Below are positions 57,121 through 64,000 of a stretch of 64,000 bases of DNA, piece after piece. The notes beneath the pieces were generated by a model. It saw nothing but the letters and a program-made list of their open reading frames with translations. It did no database searches and was not told where the DNA came from. Source of the stretch: Polynucleobacter sp. 15G-AUS-farblos (GTDB lineage Bacteria > Pseudomonadota > Gammaproteobacteria > Burkholderiales > Burkholderiaceae); the NCBI RefSeq assembly GCF_018882445.1, contig NZ_JACVOM010000006.1, positions 1 to 64,000 of the forward strand, in the 5' to 3' direction. Position 1 is the first letter of the stretch. Each line of letters begins with the position of its first letter. The translations under genes and the position numbers were made by a program.

Positions 57121-58371
57121 ATGGCTCTTATTGTTCATAAGTACGGCGGCACCTCGATGGGCTCAGTAGAGCGCATCGGTAATGTTGCTAAACGCGTAGC
57201 GAAATGGATGCGTGCAGGTCACCAGGTTGTGGTGGTTCCTTCTGCTATGTCTGGAGAAACCAATCGCTTGCTTGGCTTGGCAAAAGAAATTAATCCAGAT
57301 GCACATCCTCGCGAGTTAGATCAAATTGCATCGACAGGCGAACAAGTGAGTTCTGGTCTTTTGGCCTTGGCTTTAATGCGCGAAGGAATCGATGCAGTCA
57401 GCTATGCTGGTTGGCAAGTGACAGTGCATACGGATTCTGCTTTTACTAAAGCACGCATTAAAAGTATTGATGATAAAAAAATCTTAGCTGATCTCAATGC
57501 TGGACGTGCAGTCGTTGTCACTGGATTTCAGGGAGTTGATCCAGAAGGCAATATCACTACCTTAGGTCGTGGTGGTTCAGATACTTCTGCCGTCGCAATG
57601 GCCGCGGCTCTAAAAGCTGATGAGTGCTTAATTTATACCGACGTTGATGGTGTTTACACCACAGACCCACGTGTTTGTGAAGATGCACGTCGTTTAGATA
57701 AGATCACTTTTGAAGAGATGCTGGAGATGGCCAGCTTAGGTTCAAAAGTATTGCAGATTCGTTCTGTAGAGTTTGCAGGTAAGTACAAAGTTAAAACCCG
57801 CGTTCTGTCTTCTTTGACAGATCCCTTGATCCCCCTTGATCAAGAGATGAAGTCGGGCACCTTGATTACATTTGAAGAGGACAGCACTATGGAAGCCGCC
57901 GTTATTTCCGGTATCGCCTTTGCGCGTGATGAAGCAAAGATTACCGTTCTTGGCGTACCTGATCGCCCAGGAATTGCTTATCAAATCCTAGGCCCAATTG
58001 CCGATGCCAATATTGATGTTGACATCATCATCCAGAATCAATCTGTTGATGGTAAGACTGACTTTACTTTTACCGTACCGCGTTCAGACTATCAAAAGGC
58101 CTTGGACTTATTAAAGAACACAGTGCAATCTCAGATAGAAGCCAAAGAAATCTCAGGTGATCCAAAGGTGTCTAAGGTTTCTGTTGTGGGTGTTGGTATG
58201 CGTTCGCACGTTGGTGTTGCCAGCAAAATGTTCCGCACCTTGTCAGAAGAGGGCATCAACATCTTGATGATCTCCACCAGTGAAATCAAGATTTCAGTAG
58301 TGATTGATGAGAAATATATGGAATTAGCAGTACGTGCTTTGCATAAGGCATTTGAGCTGGATCAGAAGTAA
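57121..58371 (+). CDS. lysC: Aspartate kinase
   Basis: The 416-residue product starts MALIVHKYGGTSMGSVERI, with the KYGGTS kinase motif, GRGGSDTSAVAMAAALKAD and two C-terminal ACT domains (KITVLGVPDRPGIAYQIL; VSVVGVGMRSHVGVASKM). Feedback inhibition by lysine plus threonine is usual for this class. Homologues carry an internal start for a beta subunit, but I could not support one here. It is followed by tRNA-Ser. Confidence 0.98.
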   Translation: MALIVHKYGGTSMGSVERIGNVAKRVAKWMRAGHQVVVVPSAMSGETNRLLGLAKEINPDAHPRELDQIASTGEQVSSGLLALALMREGIDAVSYAGWQVTVHTDSAFTKARIKSIDDKKILADLNAGRAVVVTGFQGVDPEGNITTLGRGGSDTSAVAMAAALKADECLIYTDVDGVYTTDPRVCEDARRLDKITFEEMLEMASLGSKVLQIRSVEFAGKYKVKTRVLSSLTDPLIPLDQEMKSGTLITFEEDSTMEAAVISGIAFARDEAKITVLGVPDRPGIAYQILGPIADANIDVDIIIQNQSVDGKTDFTFTVPRSDYQKALDLLKNTVQSQIEAKEISGDPKVSKVSVVGVGMRSHVGVASKMFRTLSEEGINILMISTSEIKISVVIDEKYMELAVRALHKAFELDQK

Positions 58372-58460
58372 TTAGAAGTAAAAAGGCATCAAAAACGCAG
58401 TAAAACCCTCAGCAGACGGTAATCCGTTAAACTGTGGGTCGTTGTAAGAGTAACAAGTAC

Positions 58461-58555
58461 GGAGACGTGGCCGAGCTGGTCGAAGGCACTCCCCTGCTAA
58501 GGGAGCATCGGGGCTAAAACTCTGATCGGAGGTTCGAATCCTCTCGTCTCCGCCA
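58461..58555 (+). tRNA. tRNA-Ser (GCT)
   Basis: A 95-base gene with acceptor GGAGACG/CGTCTCC, discriminator G and encoded CCA. The anticodon stem CTCCC/GGGAG encloses CTGCTAA, giving GCT. The long variable arm (CATCGGGGCTAAAACTCTGAT) is typical of serine tRNAs. Confidence 0.97.
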
Positions 58556-58597
58556 AGTACTTTGGCAACCTACCTGCTTTTTGCTATATACAACAAA

Positions 58598-58628
58598 GAC
58601 TTAGCCCCCTAACCGGGGCTTTTTCTTT
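58598..58628 (+). terminator. Terminator after tRNA-Ser
   Basis: AGCCCC (58603-58608) pairs with GGGGCT (58615-58620) around CTAACC, followed by TTTTCTTT. Confidence 0.8.
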
Positions 58629-58776
58629 AATACTCCCGCTTACCAGTACGCTTACCACTCAAACAATATTTGATTCCAGATATGTGGCTATGCAGTGGGA
58701 GTTATGAATCTCTTATTTCACTAAAAGATCAATAGAGCTTGCTTGCTGCGTAGATAAGCAAAATAGAATTTAAGGC

Positions 58777-58959
58777 TTAATTTTCTAAGTCTTCACTACC
58801 TTCATCAATCTTGTAATTAAGCTCCGGTTTTTTAGTAGCCGCTGCCACCGCTTTTCTTTTATCTACATGCGCTGGATCAGTTAAGTAGCACCACCCGAAA
58901 AATGGGATTGGTTCTAGCGCCGCTTTTTCTCTGTCTTCTGTGGTAAATGTGGTCATCAT
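58777..58959 (-). CDS. Small hypothetical protein
   Basis: The ATG at 58959 (a second ATG follows) gives 60 residues with a conserved-looking FFGWCYLTDPAHVDKRKAV segment and an acidic C-terminus. GGGGG lies close upstream. I recognise no family. A longer frame from a TTG adds three residues. The position between a tRNA terminator and a 298-base non-coding stretch is consistent with a small monocistronic gene, but coding status is only moderately supported. Confidence 0.5.
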   Translation of the reverse strand: MMTTFTTEDREKAALEPIPFFGWCYLTDPAHVDKRKAVAAATKKPELNYKIDEGSEDLEN

Positions 58960-59257
58960 TGCCCCCAAAAATTTAGGAATGGTTACTTACGGGCTGTTAG
59001 AGCAAGCTGAGGAGACCGGAAAGGAGCAGAATTGCTCTTCATCTCCCATAAGTAGGCTTTCAGTTTGACCTGTTTAGTGTGACATTTCTATCTCAGATAG
59101 AAATATTTTTTAATAAATTTTAAGAGGTGAAATTGTCATATTTGGGCTTGATATCAAGACCTCAAATGTGACAATGACATTTAAAAATTCATATAGCTGT
59201 CATATAAAAAGAAGAGGATCACAGTCAAGTTCAATGCCAAATTGAAGGGGGTAGAAA
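58960..59257. promoter_or_regulatory. Non-coding region with nested inverted repeats and TGTCA/TGACA boxes
   Basis: No gene is seen in these 298 bases. ATTTCTATCT/AGATAGAAAT near 59082-59105 forms a hairpin followed by T-rich DNA and could be a terminator. A near-perfect 44-base dyad spans 59132-59175 (ATTGTCATATTTG against CAAATGTGACAAT, one mismatch) and encloses the palindrome CTTGATATCAAG (59147-59158). TGACA/TGTCA words occur several more times. It is probably the control region of the 59258 operon. Confidence 0.55.
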
Positions 59258-59500
59258 TTGCTAGATCAAAATCCTAATGACAAGGTTATTCATTTAAGAA
59301 GAATGGCTGCAGAATATTTTCAAAAAGCAGCATGGAATCAATTATTGGCTTTAGATAATTATCAAAAGAATAATCTCTTAGCTGCTGAACGTTTTGCCCA
59401 ACTCTCTTTTGATGATCAAATGAATGGGGTAGAGTGTGCAGAACTGGCCGATGCTGAGTCACTAGTATTGCTTGATCTCAATATTGAGGGAGAATATTGA
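59258..59500 (+). CDS. Small hypothetical helical protein
   Basis: A TTG start with AAGGGGG seven to eight bases upstream gives 80 residues. The sequence looks like two or three amphipathic helices (KVIHLRRMAAEYFQKAAWNQ and LLAAERFAQLSFDDQMN), as in TPR-like or helical-hairpin proteins. I recognise no family. Its stop overlaps the start of the next gene as TTGA, so the two form a coupled pair. Confidence 0.62.
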   Translation: MLDQNPNDKVIHLRRMAAEYFQKAAWNQLLALDNYQKNNLLAAERFAQLSFDDQMNGVECAELADAESLVLLDLNIEGEY

Positions 59501-60105
59501 ACATTGCCAATTCATTATCCTGGCTCAGCAGTTCTACTGTGAAGAAAATATTTCTTTTATGTTTGCTAATAGGCGGCCAATCTTGTTATGCAGTCACAGA
59601 GCTACCCCCTTATGATTTGCAGGTACTTATAGAAAAAGCGGGAGCAGCTTTTAAGGTACAAGCAAGCTACTTAGCGCCAGTTAGCCAGTGCGAGGCTTAT
59701 ACCTTTTTGACAGATTATGAGGACGTAAAAACGACTCCAGGAATTGTTGAATCTAAGATACGTAGAAGAAATGGCAATAAGGTTACCGTTGAAAGGCTTA
59801 TTGAGGAGCGGGTTTTATTATTCCCTATTCAACTGCGTTATGAAGTGGAGTTTACGGAGCTACCACAGCAGGGTCTGAACTTTAAACAGATTAAAGGCGA
59901 TAACAAAGCCTTTTCTGGTACATGGCGACTGCATACCAATGAGAAGGGTGTGCTGGTACGATATTCCAGCATCATGGAGCCAGATTCTGTCATTCCGAAT
60001 GGGGTAATAGAATATTTCATGAGAAATAATATTCGGAAGGGCTTCGAAATGATGGCTGAGGGGATGGAGCGCAGCCGCGATACTCTGAGTTTGGCCTGTA
60101 AATAG
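59497..60105 (+). CDS. Secreted START/SRPBCC-type (polyketide cyclase-like) protein
   Basis: A TTG start coupled to the preceding stop gives 202 residues. A signal peptide (KIFLLCLLIGGQSCYAV) precedes a START-like helix-grip fold: AFKVQASYLAPVSQCEAYTFLTDYEDV, then alternate strands ending GTWRLHTNEKGVLVRYSS and an amphipathic C-terminal helix (NNIRKGFEMMAEGMERSRD). Such proteins bind lipids or other hydrophobic ligands. An exported form suggests lipid or quinone handling in the periplasm. The ligand is unknown. Confidence 0.8.
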   Translation: MNIANSLSWLSSSTVKKIFLLCLLIGGQSCYAVTELPPYDLQVLIEKAGAAFKVQASYLAPVSQCEAYTFLTDYEDVKTTPGIVESKIRRRNGNKVTVERLIEERVLLFPIQLRYEVEFTELPQQGLNFKQIKGDNKAFSGTWRLHTNEKGVLVRYSSIMEPDSVIPNGVIEYFMRNNIRKGFEMMAEGMERSRDTLSLACK

Positions 60106-60106
60106 C

Positions 60107-60997
60107 CTATCTTTCTAACGAGTATTCAAATAAAGCTTCGCCCATACGAACGTGGTCGCCCAAATTGAAGCTTGGTAGCAGGCGATAATTTTTTGGAGCA
60201 AAAACAATAATAGTTGAGCCATGCTGAAACCAGCCTAATTCTTCTCCGCGAGTGACAGCAACATCACAGTCAATCTCATTGGGGCCTTTGTACTGTAGAT
60301 GGAGGAGGAGATTAATACAGTGCATTCGAATACTCGCAACAAGAATGGCTGCTACAGGCACTAGAGACAGAGTTTTATTTTCAACGCTATTATCTGGATG
60401 GTCTATTTCACATTCAATTACGGCTCTTTCATTCTTGCAAAAGAGTCGTTCAACCCGCTTTAGTGCAATCGGGTTTACATTCCAAGTATCACCAGAGATA
60501 TAAGTGATTTTTCTGATCCGCATTGCCGTTGGAGCATGAAATCGGTGGTACATGCTTGAAGTGAGTCGTAAGGTTACGTATTCACATCCCTCATAACTCT
60601 TGGCTAAGCTCTTGTTGGGAATTAGGTCTTCTATGTCGTAAGGAAAGCCCTTGGCTTGAAAAATTTCTCCATTGCTCACTCTTCCGAATGCTCCAATCAG
60701 TGCATCACACGGGCTCACTAGATTATTCAAGTCTTGATTAATTGGTCTTGCATTGGGCTTAAGTTCACGCGTAAAGCAGGCATGCATACTTTTAAAGTGC
60801 TGACTCTTAGCTTCCGATAAATCAAGTGCAGAAAAGAATTTCCAAACCTGGATAGAGATATAGGCAATCACAGGGTTTTCAATTTGACTAAACCAGCCAA
60901 TAAAACGAGTAAGCGTATTGCGGGGGATGCGATTAGTCAGAAGAAAATTGAGGTCTTCCTGGGACAGAATGCTTTGGATGGTCTTTTTCATTGACAT
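60107..60997 (-). CDS. psd: Phosphatidylserine decarboxylase
   Basis: The ATG at 60997 gives 296 residues; a TTG at 61030 would extend it, and another ATG lies two codons in. PSD features are seen: RYFTREL-like HACFTRELKPNARPI, LVSPCDALIGAFG, YHRFHAPTAMRI and the C-terminal VTRGEELGWFQHGSTIIVF. Self-cleavage before Ser makes the pyruvoyl group; here the motif is HGST in place of the LGST of E. coli. The enzyme makes phosphatidylethanolamine. Its start overlaps a TTGACA/TGTCAA dyad. Many Burkholderiales carry another psd copy elsewhere; here it seems to be an accessory one. Confidence 0.92.
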   Translation of the reverse strand: MSMKKTIQSILSQEDLNFLLTNRIPRNTLTRFIGWFSQIENPVIAYISIQVWKFFSALDLSEAKSQHFKSMHACFTRELKPNARPINQDLNNLVSPCDALIGAFGRVSNGEIFQAKGFPYDIEDLIPNKSLAKSYEGCEYVTLRLTSSMYHRFHAPTAMRIRKITYISGDTWNVNPIALKRVERLFCKNERAVIECEIDHPDNSVENKTLSLVPVAAILVASIRMHCINLLLHLQYKGPNEIDCDVAVTRGEELGWFQHGSTIIVFAPKNYRLLPSFNLGDHVRMGEALFEYSLER

Positions 60998-61010
60998 AAT
61001 TTTGTCAAAC
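60993..61010. promoter_or_regulatory. TTGACA/TGTCAA dyad over the psd start
   Basis: TTGACA and TGTCAA are perfect inverted arms around a six-base spacer TAATTT. The site overlaps the psd start codon and lies 42 bases before the aminotransferase ATG, so a bound protein could control both. Confidence 0.45.
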
Positions 61011-61051
61011 AAATGAAGTAAAAGTGTCAAGAAAGATCAATTGGAGTATTT

Positions 61052-62734
61052 ATGAATAGTTGGATCGCATTAAGTATATTCGGAGCAGGGATTGGAGTGT
61101 GGATTACTCGTAAGGTCTATACAAGATTGCAGCTATCTAAGGCCAAACATCCATCTCTGGCCGGACACTCACGCATGGCAAAGAGGGTAGCCCGTTTAAT
61201 TCCTTTTTACTCCTTTAATCCAGAGGCCTTTTTTAAAGTCGATGGTGCGCCAGAAAATATCGCCTCCCTAAGGGAGGCTGGTTTTATGCGCTTATCGCAT
61301 ATTTATCAAGGCCGTTTTGCAAAATCGGTTGCCTTGACAAATCAGGCTGCTAAAAACATATCAGATCTGCAATTCACAGGCAGGTATCGAGTACCCTTTC
61401 AATTTAGCCCCTTTGTTAGCGAGCATTTGAAATCCGGCAGCTTTATGCAGTCGTCATCTGGGGTTACCTTGACTGATTTAGATGGCAATGTCTTTTATGA
61501 CTTAACTGGGTCATATGGCGTCAATGTACTCGGATATGATTTTTATAAAAAGGCCATTGAAGATGGGGCCAAACGTGTTTCTGAGCTAGGGCCTGTCTTA
61601 GGGTTTTACAACCCCATTGTTGCGGACAACGTAAGGCGTTTGACAGCCATTTCGGGATTAGATGAAATATCCTTTCATATGTCTGGTACAGAGGCCGTAA
61701 TGCAGGCGGTGCGCTTAGCCCGTTACCATACAAAGCGTAGCCATGTGGTGCGGTTTAATGGCGCCTATCACGGTTGGTGGGAAGATGTTCAGCCTGGCAT
61801 AGGTAATCCACTCCCTCCCCGGGAAACCTACACACTAAAGGAGATGGATCAAGATACCTTGCGTGTGCTTCGCAACCGAAAAAATATTGCTTGTGTATTA
61901 GTGAATCCATTGCAGGCTATGCATCCGAATAAAGGAGCGCCCGGTGACTCATCTCTCTTAGACAGCTCGCGTACTGCGCATTATGACCGCGCCGCCTATA
62001 CCAAATGGCTCCAAGAATTAAGAGAAGTGTGTACAAAAAATGGAATTGTTCTCATTTTTGATGAGGTATTCGTAGGATTTCGTTTGGCTCAGGGCGGCGC
62101 GCAAGAATACTTTGGCGTCCGGGCAGATATGGTGACTTACGGTAAAACCTTGGGAGGTGGCTTACCGATTGGGGTGGTGTGTGGGCGTAGTGATCTAATG
62201 AAGCGGTTTAGAGAAGAAAAGCCTGCCGACATCTGTTTTGCAAGGGGGACTTTTAACTCGCACCCCTATGTCATGGGGGCGATGCAAGTATTTTTAGAGC
62301 AACTTGAAACTCCAGCTATCAAAAAAATGTATGAAGATTTAGATGAAGTTTGGAATCGCCGCGCTAATCTCTTTAATGAAAAATTAATTTCATTAGATTT
62401 GCCAGTCAGGGTTGCCAATATGTCTAGTATTTGGACTATCTATTTCACTGAGCCTAGCCGCTATAACTGGATGTTTCAGTACTATTTGAAGGAACAAGGT
62501 CTAGCGCTGAGCTGGATTGGGACGGGAAGATTTATTTTTAGTCTGAACTATAGTGATGCAGACATGCTGGCCGTCCTAGAGCGCTTTATTGCTGCAGCCC
62601 AGTCTATGAAGCAGGATGCTTGGTGGTGGAATGGAAGCGGGCTAAGCAATAAAGCGATTAAACGTCAAATCCTCAAAGAGATGCTATTCGGAAGAAAAGA
62701 CAACCAATATGCACCTGCATTAGGAGTTGATTGA
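61052..62734 (+). CDS. Membrane-anchored class III aminotransferase (glutamate-1-semialdehyde aminotransferase-like)
   Basis: GGAG lies before the ATG; the product has 560 residues. An N-terminal transmembrane segment (IALSIFGAGIGVWI) comes before about 90 residues without match, then the class III PLP fold: GSYGVNVLGYDFY, SFHMSGTEAVMQAVRLAR, FNGAYHGWWEDV, LIFDEVFVGFR and the Schiff-base Lys in YGKTLGGGLPIG. It resembles HemL but is much longer, and the membrane anchor is unusual for the family. Together with psd and a START protein it suggests action on a lipid-linked amino group, which is inference. Confidence 0.88.
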   Translation: MNSWIALSIFGAGIGVWITRKVYTRLQLSKAKHPSLAGHSRMAKRVARLIPFYSFNPEAFFKVDGAPENIASLREAGFMRLSHIYQGRFAKSVALTNQAAKNISDLQFTGRYRVPFQFSPFVSEHLKSGSFMQSSSGVTLTDLDGNVFYDLTGSYGVNVLGYDFYKKAIEDGAKRVSELGPVLGFYNPIVADNVRRLTAISGLDEISFHMSGTEAVMQAVRLARYHTKRSHVVRFNGAYHGWWEDVQPGIGNPLPPRETYTLKEMDQDTLRVLRNRKNIACVLVNPLQAMHPNKGAPGDSSLLDSSRTAHYDRAAYTKWLQELREVCTKNGIVLIFDEVFVGFRLAQGGAQEYFGVRADMVTYGKTLGGGLPIGVVCGRSDLMKRFREEKPADICFARGTFNSHPYVMGAMQVFLEQLETPAIKKMYEDLDEVWNRRANLFNEKLISLDLPVRVANMSSIWTIYFTEPSRYNWMFQYYLKEQGLALSWIGTGRFIFSLNYSDADMLAVLERFIAAAQSMKQDAWWWNGSGLSNKAIKRQILKEMLFGRKDNQYAPALGVD

Positions 62735-63364
62735 ACCTAGGTTTTCTTCGTTGAGCTCAAGGTGGTTCATCGGGTCGATGAGTTGTCCACGTAATAAGTA
62801 CAAGGGCGCAGTTGCATAAATTTTTGCATCATGGAATGGGTCCGTGATAATTTTAGTCATCCATGCCAGGGCAGCTTCAACGTCATGAATGAAAAAGAGA
62901 TGGAAAGTGCGGAAAAGCACGCCACCAACACCAAGCCATAGCCACAGGAGGCCGGTTTGTCGAATAAAGCCTTCTGTATTTGTGAAGGTATTTAAGGCAA
63001 CAAATTTTTGCAAGAATACGGGGTTGAAGTAAACCAATACTGGGATTGCTGCCCAAATGGATAAAAGAACAATTTTTCTATTAAGGTTGTAGCCTACTTT
63101 AATTTCTTCTTTGTACTCATGTGTGGCTTTATTCACTTCGTCATAACCCTTTGGCTCAAAAAAGAAATGACCGCTTTGACGAGTTGTCATGGCAACAAGC
63201 CAAGCAAGCAATGAAGCTGCAATGGGATCTGTAAACAATAAAAAATAGGCAGTTAAGAAACTCAGAGCACTAACAAGGTGTAGTGATTGATTGATGCGGC
63301 TATGGTGATAATAACGATGATCGTCCCAGCGCTGTTTTTTTAGGGTTTCAAAAAATTGAATCAA
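62720..63364 (-). CDS. Mpo1-like (DUF962) integral membrane protein
   Basis: The 214-residue product has four likely membrane helices. The N-terminal half has YYHHSRINQSLHLVSALSF and, after a helix pair, SGHFFFEPKGYDEV. This His-x-x-x-N-x-x-x-H and GHxxxE layout recalls Mpo1-like proteins, which in yeast degrade 2-hydroxy fatty acids. The match is by eye and moderate. It overlaps the end of the aminotransferase gene by 15 bases on the other strand. The C-terminus has a further helical region with DPMNHLELNEENL. Confidence 0.6.
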   Translation of the reverse strand: MIQFFETLKKQRWDDHRYYHHSRINQSLHLVSALSFLTAYFLLFTDPIAASLLAWLVAMTTRQSGHFFFEPKGYDEVNKATHEYKEEIKVGYNLNRKIVLLSIWAAIPVLVYFNPVFLQKFVALNTFTNTEGFIRQTGLLWLWLGVGGVLFRTFHLFFIHDVEAALAWMTKIITDPFHDAKIYATAPLYLLRGQLIDPMNHLELNEENLGSINS

Positions 63365-63510
63365 TTTTGGATCCTCTGAATATTAAAGTGCTTCATTACA
63401 AAAATATTAAACTCACCCATATTTACAATTTATTTGTGACAATTTTAAGACATGTAAATAAATTCACAATGTCATAAAACTGTTATTTTCTTCGAGAATA
63501 CTCGGTAGCA

Positions 63511-64000
63511 ATGACTTCAAATGCCCTGGAAAAAGATAGCAATCTAATGCCGAATGTTTCAGTTAAGGTTGCTATTGTTACGGAAACATATCCTCCAGAG
63601 GTTAATGGGGTAGCAAGCACAATCGCTAGATTCATTAAGGGTTTAGCTGAAATGGGGCATGACATTACACTCATCCGGCCGCGTCAGGGATCAAAAGATA
63701 TACCCAAGTATGAATCTCATTTCAAAGAAATACTGACATTGGGAGTGCCTATACCGGGTTACAGCTCGCTTAGGATGGGGCTTCCTCAAAAAAATATGCT
63801 GTTAAAGCAATGGGCATCTGATAGACCTAATCTTGTCCATATTGTTACCGAAGGTCCTCTCGGCTGGTCAGCGCTGGAGGCGGCTAAAAAATTAAATATT
63901 CCTATTTGTTCAGATTTCCGAACAAATTTCGATGCTTATTCAACCCACTATGGAATGAGCTTCCTAAAAAATCCGATTCAAAGGTATCTTCGATATTTTC
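63511..64000 (+). CDS. GT4-family glycosyltransferase (5' part; continues beyond window)
   Basis: From ATG 63511 the frame stays open to the right edge (163 codons); ATG 63550 is an alternative start. The N-terminal domain reads VAIVTETYPPEVNGVASTIA, then GLAEMGHDITLIRPRQ, HIVTEGPLGWSALEAAKKL and SDFRTNFDAYSTHYG. This is the opening of GT4 enzymes of the MgtA/SqdX/PimB type, which transfer sugars to lipids such as diacylglycerol. The nucleotide-sugar-binding half is outside. The presence next to psd points to glycolipid synthesis, which is inference. Confidence 0.88.
   Translation, partial: MTSNALEKDSNLMPNVSVKVAIVTETYPPEVNGVASTIARFIKGLAEMGHDITLIRPRQGSKDIPKYESHFKEILTLGVPIPGYSSLRMGLPQKNMLLKQWASDRPNLVHIVTEGPLGWSALEAAKKLNIPICSDFRTNFDAYSTHYGMSFLKNPIQRYLRYF

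Noticed and set aside
63430-63450. TGT-N12-ACA site of a PpsR/CrtJ photosynthesis repressor
   Set aside because: One copy fits, but the motif is short and frequent by chance in AT-rich DNA, and no photosynthesis genes are seen.

Overview
The window looks like chromosome of a low-GC betaproteobacterium of the Burkholderiaceae, most likely Polynucleobacter. This rests on gene orders typical of Burkholderiales (thrS-infC-rpmI-rplT-pheS-pheT-ihfA-merR-tRNA-Pro; odhA-odhB-lpdA-zapE; dapA-bamC; tilS after accA), on very compact spacing with many short overlaps, and on protein sequences that read as that group. The genus call is inference; no database was searched.

Bases 1 to about 24,070 are accessory and hold most of the interest. 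A non-ribosomal peptide synthetase (NRPS) region has two arms. On the left, on the minus strand, are a CmlA-type di-iron beta-hydroxylase, an MbtH-like protein and a C-A synthetase module cut by the window edge, whose binding pocket reads like serine. On the right are a type II thioesterase, an Sfp-type phosphopantetheinyl transferase, phenylalanine 4-hydroxylase, a phytanoyl-CoA-type (PhyH) dioxygenase, a C-A-T synthetase and a small protein resembling nitrile-hydratase-like (NHLP) leader peptides. Between the arms are a ParA-type ATPase, a PvdE/SyrD-like cyclic-peptide ABC exporter, an SPFH membrane protein, unknown membrane and lipoproteins, and a response regulator and histidine kinase interleaved with two related DUF697-like proteins. 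A peptide or lipopeptide made, hydroxylated and exported under local two-component control is a reasonable reading; the product is unknown.

From about 23,260 to 58,560 the window is ordinary housekeeping: TatD, tRNA-Val, the thrS-infC-L35-L20-pheST-ihfA translation operon, tRNA-Pro, an H-NS-like protein, the 2-oxoglutarate dehydrogenase operon, trpS, dapA, bamC, a ribosomal oxygenase, SlyD, cysE, trmJ, suhB, lpxH, ppiB, cysS, an AlkA-like glycosylase, accA, tilS, lysC and tRNA-Ser. infC appears to start with a rare ATC codon.

From about 58,780 to the right edge there is a second accessory block: two small unknown proteins, a START/SRPBCC-type secreted protein, phosphatidylserine decarboxylase, a membrane-anchored class III aminotransferase, an Mpo1-like membrane protein and the start of a GT4 glycosyltransferase. 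The content suggests envelope lipid modification. TGACA/TGTCA half-sites and dyads recur in its intergenic regions.
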